NCBI GenBank assembly: GCA_027017505.1 | Contig: JALUQR010000150.1 | Coordinates: 1 to 9,969, forward strand | Direction of reading: 5' to 3' | From: a bacterium | GTDB taxonomy: Bacteria > Desulfobacterota > GWC2-55-46 > DRQE01 | DNA: 9,969 nt | In this document: positions 1 to 6,036 of the stretch, piece after piece | How positions within the stretch are numbered: the first letter of the stretch is position 1 | Layout of the letters: every line of letters starts with the position of its first letter | Program-made: the position numbers and the translations under genes | The notes under the pieces: generated by a model | What the model saw: only the letters and a program-made list of their open reading frames with translations | What the model was told of the DNA's origin: nothing | Databases searched by the model: none

Positions 1-306
1 TGTAAAACCTATTGTTATGGCACAGAGCAGTGCTCCTGAAGGTCCTCCAACGGTGAATCCATCCACAAGCTCTGCTGTAAGCCACACAACCCCCACATTC
101 ACCACCACACCAAAGAGCCCCAGGGTGAGTATATTTACGGGAAGACTTAAAAGCCCTACAACAGGCCTTACCAGAAGATTCCATCCACCGAGCACAAGGC
201 TTACCACCGTAAGGCTCTGCCACCCATCTATGGATACCCCTGTGTGGATGTATTCCACAGCCTTTATGGAAATCACAGGAGAGAGAAAGTAGACCAGAAA
301 GCTCAT
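1..306 (-). CDS. Phage holin family / YvlD-like four-TM membrane protein (partial, C-terminus off the window)
   Basis: The minus-strand frame is open from an ATG at 306-304 to the window edge, giving 102 residues with no stop. The protein is strongly hydrophobic. Around residues 45-85 it has the pattern typical of the small 'phage holin family 4' / YvlD (DUF360) membrane proteins: LLVRPVVGLLSLPVNILTLG, then a hydrophobic stretch, then a polar turn LVDGFTVGG. An earlier turn, GVSIDGW, near residue 24-30 matches the internal half-repeat of that family. Members are usually about 110-130 residues, so only the last helix should be missing. The ATG overlaps the stop of the SuhB-like gene by 4 nt (ATGA), which suggests translational coupling and fixes this start; no separate strong ribosome binding site is seen. 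Despite the family name, chromosomal copies like this one are not phage genes and their function is unknown. The family assignment is confident; any role is not. Confidence 0.8.
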   Translation of the reverse strand, partial: MSFLVYFLSPVISIKAVEYIHTGVSIDGWQSLTVVSLVLGGWNLLVRPVVGLLSLPVNILTLGLFGVVVNVGVVWLTAELVDGFTVGGPSGALLCAITIGFT

Positions 307-1094
307 CCCCGGGGTATCACAACTGTTTTCAGGTTAACCACCTCGAGCATCTCATCGTGTATGAGCCCGTTTGACGCTATAACCTCGTGGCCATAGATTG
401 AGAAGGGAGAGTTTTTAAAGTCTGTAAGTCTTCCTCCTGCTTCACTTACCACCAGTGAGCCTGCTGCAACATCCCAGGGTTTTAGCTTGAGCTCCCAGAA
501 TCCATCGAACCTGCCACAGCCAACATAGCAGAGGTCCAGTGCTGCGGAGCCTGCCCTCCTTATGGCCTGTGCCCTGAGGGCAAAGTTTGAGAAGTGGTTG
601 AGGTTGTTCTCCCTGGATGTCCTCAAATCGTAGGGAAAACCCGTGGCAAGAAGACTCTTATCAAGTGTGGGTGTGTCAGACACCCTTATCCTTCTGCCGT
701 TAAGGTATGCGCCTCTGCCCTTTTCCGCAACGAAGAGCTCATCGAGCATGGGATCATAGACCACCCCGAGCTTAAGCTCTCCACCCTCCTCAAACCCTAT
801 GGACACACAGAACACGGGGTATCCGTGGGCATAGTTTGTGGTGCCATCAAGGGGGTCTATAATCCACCTGCAGGCACTGCCCTCGGCCTTGTCCTGTCCT
901 TCCTCGGTGAGTATATCGTGCTGTGGAAAACGCTCCCTTATGAAGTTCACTATAAGGGTCTCGCTCTTACGGTCAACATCTGTGACCAGATCCACAGCAC
1001 CCTTGTACTCTATGCTCTCAACCCTGCCGAGGTTTTCCCTGAGTAGCTCACCTGCCTTTCGGGCTATGTATATGGCCGATTCCTTTAGACCCAT
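303..1094 (-). CDS. suhB: Inositol monophosphatase family protein (SuhB-like)
   Basis: This 263-residue protein has the usual length of the family, whose members hydrolyse phosphomonoesters such as inositol-1-phosphate with Mg2+. All metal-site motifs are visible: TDVD at 38-41, the E64/E65 pair in LTEEG, the signature WIIDPLDGTTNYAHG at 77-91 with D80 and D83, and PWDVAAG at 206-212 with D208 as the third-metal aspartate. The segment RRAGSAALDLCYVGCGRFDGFWE (in pieces from residue 179) is typical of the SuhB/IMPase branch. Thermophile relatives can also act on fructose-1,6-bisphosphate, and some relatives are histidinol-phosphatases, so the substrate is not fixed by sequence. The start abuts the FmdB-like stop exactly (TGA then ATG), with a weak GGTGAG about 9 nt upstream. 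Its stop overlaps the next ATG by 4 nt. It probably shares the promoter ahead of the FmdB-like gene. Confidence 0.92.
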   Translation of the reverse strand: MGLKESAIYIARKAGELLRENLGRVESIEYKGAVDLVTDVDRKSETLIVNFIRERFPQHDILTEEGQDKAEGSACRWIIDPLDGTTNYAHGYPVFCVSIGFEEGGELKLGVVYDPMLDELFVAEKGRGAYLNGRRIRVSDTPTLDKSLLATGFPYDLRTSRENNLNHFSNFALRAQAIRRAGSAALDLCYVGCGRFDGFWELKLKPWDVAAGSLVVSEAGGRLTDFKNSPFSIYGHEVIASNGLIHDEMLEVVNLKTVVIPRG

Positions 1095-1346
1095 TCAGCA
1101 GGACTCACCACAGTTTTTCTTCTTTTCAGCGCAGGAGCCTGTCTGGCCCTCCTTACCGGTGTCTTTCTTTCTTGCATAGTCTGTAAGATACCATCCAGAG
1201 CCCTTCAGATGAAAAGAAGAAAGTGATATGAGTTTGTTTACCTGGCCTCCACAGTATATGCACTCCTTTAAGGGCTCCTCGGAGAACTTCTGCATGAGCT
1301 CAAATTGCCTGTCACACTCGGTGCACCTGTACTCATAAAGTGGCAT
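1095..1346 (-). CDS. FmdB family zinc-ribbon protein
   Basis: This is an 83-residue protein beginning MPLYEYRCTEC, the hallmark N-terminus of the FmdB putative regulatory protein family. Two CxxC knuckles are present (C8/C11 and C29/C32, the second followed by GG), enough to bind one zinc ion. The family's 'SSFHLKGSGWY' segment follows at about residues 43-53. The C-terminal tail is lysine-rich and has three more cysteines (C73, C79 and the terminal C83), a low-complexity ending common in this family. FmdB was first named as a possible regulator of a formamidase/amidase operon, but most homologues have no proven function. The gene is the first one downstream of the promoter at 1389-1417 and has the best Shine-Dalgarno in this part of the window (AGGAGGTG, 11 nt before the ATG). 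It is followed without a gap by the SuhB-like gene. Family identity is secure; function is unknown. Confidence 0.9.
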   Translation of the reverse strand: MPLYEYRCTECDRQFELMQKFSEEPLKECIYCGGQVNKLISLSSFHLKGSGWYLTDYARKKDTGKEGQTGSCAEKKKNCGESC

Positions 1347-1357
1347 AATCCCTGTCG

Positions 1358-1365
1358 CACCTCCT
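1358..1365 (-). promoter_or_regulatory. Ribosome binding site of the FmdB-like gene
   Basis: The minus strand reads AGGAGGTG here, a full anti-16S match, 11 nt before the ATG at 1346. It supports this start and is stronger than the coupled sites of the two genes that follow. Confidence 0.8.
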
Positions 1366-1379
1366 GAAGGTCTTTTTTT

Positions 1380-1395
1380 CTAAAAGATATTTTAG
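1380..1395. repeat. Small inverted repeat over the -10 box
   Basis: CTAAAA and TTTTAG form 6-bp arms around a 4-nt centre (GATA on the plus strand). The palindrome covers the -10 element and the predicted start site, where a repressor site could lie. It is short and AT-only apart from the end bases, so chance is quite possible. It is too weak a stem to serve as a terminator for the ClC transcript. Confidence 0.3.
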
Positions 1396-1417
1396 GTATA
1401 GACACTGTTGTTGTCAA
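1389..1417 (-). promoter_or_regulatory. Sigma-70-type promoter ahead of the fmdB-like/suhB/holin-like genes
   Basis: On the minus strand TTGACA (1417-1412) is a perfect -35 box. A spacer of exactly 17 nt separates it from TAAAAT (1394-1389), a one-mismatch -10 box. Transcription would start near 1382, leaving a leader of about 36 nt that contains the AGGAGGTG ribosome binding site. The -35 box begins one base after the stop codon of the ClC gene, so the promoter fills the only real intergenic gap. It would allow the three downstream genes to be transcribed apart from the large upstream cluster. No extended -10 TG is present. The match was seen by eye and has not been tested experimentally. 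Confidence 0.72.
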
Positions 1418-1418
1418 A

Positions 1419-3146
1419 TCATGTATACTTCATGATGAGTTTTCCTATATCCGCCCTTGATATGATACCCAGAAGTTTGCCTGCCTCCACAACGGGCAGT
1501 CTGCCAATACCGTGCTCTATCATTATGCCCAGGGCATTTATAAGAGTTGTATCAGGAGATACCACTATGAGGTCTCTTGTCATAACATCCCTTATCTCTG
1601 TATCCTTCCATTCTGCCCTTCTCACCTTGAAGAGGTCTGCCCTTGTTACCATACCCACAAGCTCTCCTGTGGCTGATACCACCGGTATTCCACCTATGAG
1701 TTTTTCCTTCATGAGCTGTGAGGCATCCTCAACGGTGCTATCCTGACGGATGACGATGGGGTTTCTGGTCATAAAGTCCTTCACCTTGAGTCTTTCCATA
1801 ACATACTTCATGACATCCTCGTAGGCAGGTGAGTCGAACTTGGTTTCCACCTGGCTGGGGAATATGCTGTCCTTTCCGCTGAGAAGATATGTTACAAACA
1901 CAGAGAACATTGCTGGCACAAGTAGCTCGTAGCCACCTGTCATTTCTGCTATGAGTATGAGTGTTGAAAGTGGTGCCTTCGCAGCACCACCGAAAAACGA
2001 CACCATGCCAACCACCATGAATGAGGCCACACTGAGCCCTGCATCTGGAAAGAGCGTATTTACCACAAGGCTGAAAAGTGCACCCAGAAGCCCTCCTATC
2101 ATAACAGACGGGCCAAACACACCACCTGAGCCTCCTGAACCGAGTGTAAAGGAAACACCCACTATAACACCCACTATTCCCAGCCCTATACCCGGGATGT
2201 TTGTGTACTCACCGAGCATTATCAGCTGAAGCCAGCCATAGCCGTTTCCTATGGCAATGGGTGTTACGATGCATACAAGACCTGTTACGAACCCACCAAG
2301 GGAGGGCTTCAGATACACAGGGATGTTGAGTTTCGTGAACCTGTTCTGCACTGCAAAGAAACACTTTATAAACAGCTGACACACTATTCCACACACCACA
2401 CCGAGCAGGGCGTAGAAAAGGAGCACATCCAGGTTTTCCCTGCTCAGCGGGGTAATGGGCACATTGAAAAGCGGGGTGAACCCGTACACCACACCCACCA
2501 CACTGTACGATATAACCGATGCCACGAAGCCAGGTAGCATGGCCTCTACCTCGAAGTCCTTTCTGAAGAACACCTCTGCACTTATGATGGCCCCTGCCAG
2601 GGGTGCCCTGAATATGCCCGATATACCGCTTCCAAGCCCTATGGCAAGGAGCATCTTTCTGTCCTTCGTGCCAAGCCCCATAAACCTTGCTATGGTATCT
2701 CCAAGCCCTGCTCCTATAAAGGCTATGGGCCCCTCTCTGCCAGATGTGCCACCACTGCCTATAACGAAGGATGACGCTATGAGCTTTACAATAGAGTCCT
2801 TAAGTGAAAGCCTTTTCATACTGTGGTAGGACTTTATGGCAAAGTCTGTGCCCACGCCCATACTCTCTGGAGAGAAGAAATAGGAGAGAAGCCCTGATAC
2901 AAGCCCTCCAACAGCGACAATCAGTGGTAGAAGATAAAACCTTTCTGGATAGAGGCTGAACACCTCCCTGTAGCCCTCTCCATGTGGAACAGGTGATATG
3001 TAGCCCCCTATCTTCTCAAGAAAGAAGAACTGGCTTAAGTCCAGTGACTTGAGAAACACCACCGCAAACACACCGTTTGCAAGCCCTATTATGACAGGTA
3101 TGAGAAAAAACTTCTTGAGCACATCCTTTTTGAAACCCGTTGCCAT
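1419..3146 (-). CDS. ClC-family chloride channel/transporter with C-terminal CBS pair
   Basis: This 575-residue integral membrane protein has about 430 residues of ClC core followed by two CBS domains (about 455-508 and 519-573). ClC landmarks visible are the gating-glutamate motif GREGP at 136-140 (E138), FRAPLAGAIISAEV at 179-192, GSGGSGGVFGPSVMIGG at 336-352, and EMTGGY at 401-406, whose Y406 matches the anion-coordinating Tyr445 of E. coli ClC-ec1. The usual first-helix GSGIP motif is altered: residues 97-101 read GVGTD, so the selectivity serine (Ser107 in ClC-ec1) is valine. The position of the inner proton-transfer glutamate (Glu203 in ClC-ec1) is V192, following the conserved E191; valine here is seen in eukaryotic ClC channels. 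The CBS pair normally binds adenine nucleotides and modulates gating. The start is ATG, with GAGGTGG about 12 nt upstream inside the end of truA, and only 6 nt separate the two genes. Whether it is a channel or an exchanger is open. Confidence 0.93.
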   Translation of the reverse strand: MATGFKKDVLKKFFLIPVIIGLANGVFAVVFLKSLDLSQFFFLEKIGGYISPVPHGEGYREVFSLYPERFYLLPLIVAVGGLVSGLLSYFFSPESMGVGTDFAIKSYHSMKRLSLKDSIVKLIASSFVIGSGGTSGREGPIAFIGAGLGDTIARFMGLGTKDRKMLLAIGLGSGISGIFRAPLAGAIISAEVFFRKDFEVEAMLPGFVASVISYSVVGVVYGFTPLFNVPITPLSRENLDVLLFYALLGVVCGIVCQLFIKCFFAVQNRFTKLNIPVYLKPSLGGFVTGLVCIVTPIAIGNGYGWLQLIMLGEYTNIPGIGLGIVGVIVGVSFTLGSGGSGGVFGPSVMIGGLLGALFSLVVNTLFPDAGLSVASFMVVGMVSFFGGAAKAPLSTLILIAEMTGGYELLVPAMFSVFVTYLLSGKDSIFPSQVETKFDSPAYEDVMKYVMERLKVKDFMTRNPIVIRQDSTVEDASQLMKEKLIGGIPVVSATGELVGMVTRADLFKVRRAEWKDTEIRDVMTRDLIVVSPDTTLINALGIMIEHGIGRLPVVEAGKLLGIISRADIGKLIMKYT

Positions 3147-3152
3147 GGCTCT

Positions 3153-3890
3153 TCAGTACTCCACCTCTTTAAGGAAGAGTCCCTGTGGAGGGGCTGTGAT
3201 GTTTGCAAGGGTTCTGTCCCTTGCGTCTATTATTCTGCCAATGTCCTGGGGGCTTATCTTACCGAGCCCGCATGTAACAAGGGTGCCCACCATTATCCTT
3301 ACCATGTGTCTTAAGAAGGCAGTACCCCTTACGGTTATCTCTATGAATCCATCCCCTGTATTTTCCACCCTGAACTCCAGTATCTCCCTTACGGTGGTCC
3401 TTGCATCGCAACCCGATGCCATGAAGGACTTAAAGTCCTTCTTTCCCACAAAGAATACTGCCCCCTGCCTCATCCGTTCCACATCCAGGGGATGGAACAC
3501 ACTCCAGCACCTGTTTCTCAGAAGCGGTGGTATGTAGTCTCTGTTGAATATCCTGTACAGATAGGTCTTGCTCTTTGCGCTCCTTCTTGCGTGAAAATCG
3601 AGGGGTACCTCTTCTGCCTCCTTTACCGCTATGTCTGCTGGCAGTATGGAATTGAGCCCCCTTTTTATACCGTAAAGTGGTATGCGTGAGGTGGTGGTAA
3701 AGTTTGCCACCTGTCCCATTGCATGCACACCACTGTCTGTGCGTGAGGCACCCACAAGTCTTACATTCTCACCTGTGAGTACCTTTATGGCATGGATAAG
3801 GGTTCCCTGGATTGTGGGTTTTGAGCTCTGTATCTGCCAGCCTGCATATCTGGTTCCATCGTATTCGAGCAGAAGTTTTATGTTGCGCAT
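3153..3890 (-). CDS. truA: tRNA pseudouridine(38-40) synthase TruA
   Basis: This 245-residue cytoplasmic enzyme converts uridines 38-40 of the tRNA anticodon arm to pseudouridine. The N-terminus has the TruA pattern LLLEYDGTRYAGWQ (7-20). The catalytic aspartate is D52 in GASRTDSGVHA (47-57), equivalent to Asp60 of the E. coli enzyme. Further family blocks are present: KTYLYRI near residue 108, FLRHMVRIMVGTL near 199-211, and the C-terminal APPQGLFL. Length is normal (about 245-270). ATG is the only sensible start, with a purine-rich stretch (AGGTATGGAAAGG) just before it. It lies 13 nt downstream of asd and 6 nt upstream of the ClC gene. As I recall, truA next to asd also occurs in several deltaproteobacterial and related genomes, which fits a long-standing operon. 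No odd residues were seen. Confidence 0.95.
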   Translation of the reverse strand: MRNIKLLLEYDGTRYAGWQIQSSKPTIQGTLIHAIKVLTGENVRLVGASRTDSGVHAMGQVANFTTTSRIPLYGIKRGLNSILPADIAVKEAEEVPLDFHARRSAKSKTYLYRIFNRDYIPPLLRNRCWSVFHPLDVERMRQGAVFFVGKKDFKSFMASGCDARTTVREILEFRVENTGDGFIEITVRGTAFLRHMVRIMVGTLVTCGLGKISPQDIGRIIDARDRTLANITAPPQGLFLKEVEY

Positions 3891-3903
3891 GGCCTTTCCA
3901 TAC

Positions 3904-4929
3904 CTACAGATACTCCTTTATGAGAAGTTCCGCAATCTGGACCGCATTGAGCGCAGCACCCTTCCTTAGATTATCCGCAACAACCCACATGTTTATACCG
4001 TTCTCAACGCTCTCATCCTTTCGGATTCTGCCCACAAAGACCTCATCCCTCTCAGAGCAATCAACAGGCATGGGGTATTCCGCATTCTCCGGGTCATCCA
4101 CAACCTCCACCCCTGGGGCATCCTCAAGCACCTTCCTTACCTCCTCACAGGTTACAGGCCTTTCGGTCTCTATGTTTATGGATTCAGAATGCCCCACGAA
4201 CACGGGCACCCTCACACATGTGGCGGTAACCCTTATGGAGTCATCCTCCATAATCTTTCTGGTCTCCAGGACCATCTTCATCTCTTCCTTTGTGTAGCGG
4301 TTTTCAAGGAAGATGTCTATGTGGGGTATGCAGTTGAAGGCTATCCTGTGGGGGAAGACCCTGCATTCAAACCCCCTCATGTTGAAGAGCATCCTTACCT
4401 GTTCTGAAAGCTCATCCATTGCTGACTTTCCAGCCCCTGAAACCGACTGATAGGTGGAGACCACAACACGCCTTATCCTGAAGCGATCATGTATGGGCTT
4501 CAGGGCAACCACCATCTGTATGGTGGAGCAGTTGGGATTTGCTATTATACCCCGTTTTCTGTAATCTGCTATCCTGTGGGGGTTGACCTCTGGCACCACA
4601 AGTGGCACATCTGGCTCCATCCTGAACTGCGAGGTGTTGTCTATGACCACACATCCCTCAGAGGTTGCCTTCGGGGCATACACCTTTGACACACTCGCCC
4701 CTGGAGAGAAAAGCCCTATCTCTATGCCCTTAAAGCTTGCACCCTCAAGGGGCTCCACCGTTATATCCTCGCCCATGAACTCTATCTTCTCGCCTGCACT
4801 GCGCTCGGAGGCAAAAAGCCTCAGGCTCTTTACGGGAAACTTTCTTTCCTCAAGAATGCTTATTATCTCCTTACCCACGAGCCCTGTTGCCCCCACAACA
4901 CATACATTGAACCCTCTTCTTCCTGCCAA
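3904..4929 (-). CDS. asd: Aspartate-semialdehyde dehydrogenase
   Basis: The enzyme makes aspartate semialdehyde from aspartyl phosphate with NADPH, the branch point to lysine/diaminopimelate, threonine and methionine. The annotated protein has 341 residues, normal for the bacterial family. Near the N-terminus lies the dinucleotide loop VVGATGLVG. The catalytic cysteine is in NPNCSTIQM (C134 with this start), the substrate-binding Arg/His pair in RVPVFVGHSE (R240, H247), and SVSGAGKSAMDEL is the family loop at about 163-175. The longest open frame starts at TTG 4938, but that codon directly touches the strong AGGAGG (4944-4939). The in-frame TTG at 4929 lies 9 nt downstream of the same Shine-Dalgarno and gives MAGRRGFNVCVVGATG, so it is chosen here. 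No in-frame ATG exists nearby. The gene starts 24 nt after the rmuC stop and ends 13 nt before truA, so it belongs to the same transcript. Confidence 0.95.
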   Translation of the reverse strand: MAGRRGFNVCVVGATGLVGKEIISILEERKFPVKSLRLFASERSAGEKIEFMGEDITVEPLEGASFKGIEIGLFSPGASVSKVYAPKATSEGCVVIDNTSQFRMEPDVPLVVPEVNPHRIADYRKRGIIANPNCSTIQMVVALKPIHDRFRIRRVVVSTYQSVSGAGKSAMDELSEQVRMLFNMRGFECRVFPHRIAFNCIPHIDIFLENRYTKEEMKMVLETRKIMEDDSIRVTATCVRVPVFVGHSESINIETERPVTCEEVRKVLEDAPGVEVVDDPENAEYPMPVDCSERDEVFVGRIRKDESVENGINMWVVADNLRKGAALNAVQIAELLIKEYL

Positions 4930-4938
4930 GCCAACCAA

Positions 4939-4944
4939 CCTCCT
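4939..4944 (-). promoter_or_regulatory. Ribosome binding site that decides the asd start
   Basis: The minus strand reads AGGAGG, within AAAGGAGG, in the short gap after rmuC. Spacing is 0 nt to the TTG at 4938 and 9 nt to the TTG at 4929, which favours the second. Confidence 0.75.
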
Positions 4945-4953
4945 TTACTGGTC

Positions 4954-6036
4954 TTAAGACAGTTCCTTTATCTCAAACTCCTTGAGTTTTTCCACTCCGC
5001 CGAGTTTCTCCCTGAACTTCTCTATCCTTCTGAGTGTGTCGTCGTATTTGGTCTTGCTGTTGGCTATGTGTCTGCCCAGGGTGTGGAAGTCCTCTGCAAC
5101 CTTATCGAACTCTATGCCCAGTGTTTCAAGGTGTTTCAGTATTGCCTGTGCCTTTTTACTTATCTCAAGTCCCTTAAGCCCCATCACAATGGTCTGCAGA
5201 TAGGCATACAGGCTGTTGGGGGATACGGGTATAACCCTTTTTGAAAGTGCGTAGTTCCACAGCCCTGTATCCTCAAGGGGTTCTTCCTTTATTATGGTCT
5301 CGTAGTAGACATTTTCAGCAGGTATGTACATGAGGGCAAAGTTGAATGTGCCCTCCTCGTGCATTATGTAACTGGTGGCTATCTTGTCTATGTGTCTTTT
5401 CACATCCTGTATGAAGCTTCTTCTTGCATCGCGCCTTTCCCTGTCCGTGGTTGCAGAGAGTATCCTCTTGAAGTTCTCCAGCGGGAACTTTGCATCCACT
5501 GGTACGAGCCCCTGGCTCAGCCTTATTATGGCGTCCACTGTTTTTCCGTTTCTGAATGTATACTGCAGTGTGTAGTTCTGCTCTGGCAGAATCTGGCGCA
5601 GCAGGTCTTCAAGGAGAAACTCTCCAAGCCCTCCCCTGAGTTTTGGAGAGCGTAGTATCTCCTGCAGTGTGGATATGTCTCTGCCCACCTGGAATATCTG
5701 TTCTGCAGCCTTCGATAGCTCTCCCAGGCTCTGTTTGAGCTCGCCCACCACCCTTGCAGCATTGTCCATGCGCTGGTTGAGCTGTCCGGTTGAGGTCTGC
5801 AGTTGCGATGTTACAGAACTCAGCTGGGTGGCAACCTGCGAGGTTATGTTTGAAAGCTGTTCGTTTACTATAGAAAGATGCTTCGTAAGAGAGTCTGTAA
5901 GCTCTCTTCTGAGTGCCTCTGTATCCTGCTTGAGATTGTCTATGGCATCTCTGTCTCTTCTGAGGGCAGGTGCTATCCACACAACCAGTATCAGAAGAAG
6001 TACCACCAGTAAGACTGCTATGAGGTATTCTATCAT
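4954..6036 (-). CDS. rmuC: DNA recombination protein RmuC family
   Basis: This 360-residue protein has the standard RmuC layout. Residues 2-25 form one N-terminal transmembrane segment (LIAVLLVVLLLILVVW), followed by a long coiled-coil-like region at about 28-125 rich in Gln, Leu and Ser/Thr heptads. The conserved RmuC domain then runs from about 125 to 340. That domain contains the family block SPKLRGGLGEFLLEDLL (130-146), VDAII (167-171) and VPVDAKFPLENF (178-189); E139, D168, D181 and K183 would fit a PD-(D/E)xK nuclease-type core. YIPAENVYYE follows near 243. RmuC limits inversions between short inverted repeats in E. coli; the biochemical activity is predicted, not shown. Its ATG overlaps the stop of the giant activase gene by 4 nt (ATGA), and GGAAAGG sits 8 nt upstream. 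It is 24 nt ahead of asd. Family identity is firm. Confidence 0.93.
   Translation of the reverse strand: MIEYLIAVLLVVLLLILVVWIAPALRRDRDAIDNLKQDTEALRRELTDSLTKHLSIVNEQLSNITSQVATQLSSVTSQLQTSTGQLNQRMDNAARVVGELKQSLGELSKAAEQIFQVGRDISTLQEILRSPKLRGGLGEFLLEDLLRQILPEQNYTLQYTFRNGKTVDAIIRLSQGLVPVDAKFPLENFKRILSATTDRERRDARRSFIQDVKRHIDKIATSYIMHEEGTFNFALMYIPAENVYYETIIKEEPLEDTGLWNYALSKRVIPVSPNSLYAYLQTIVMGLKGLEISKKAQAILKHLETLGIEFDKVAEDFHTLGRHIANSKTKYDDTLRRIEKFREKLGGVEKLKEFEIKELS

Noticed and set aside
1..306. Holin-like gene as evidence of a prophage
   Set aside because: No other phage gene, integrase or attachment site is present; this family is common on ordinary bacterial chromosomes.
594..1046. Plus-strand open frame of 150 codons opposite the SuhB-like gene
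   Set aside because: It is fully antisense to a well-conserved enzyme, shows no recognisable family features and has no convincing ribosome binding site.
1371..1395. Stem plus T-run as a transcription terminator after the ClC gene
   Set aside because: The T-run follows the stem only on the plus strand when read leftwards; on the transcribed minus-strand product it is an A-run, and the stem is AT-only and short.
4936..4938. TTG at 4938 as the asd start (344 residues)
   Set aside because: It touches the AGGAGG with no spacing; the TTG at 4929 has 9 nt spacing and still keeps the whole dinucleotide-binding fold.
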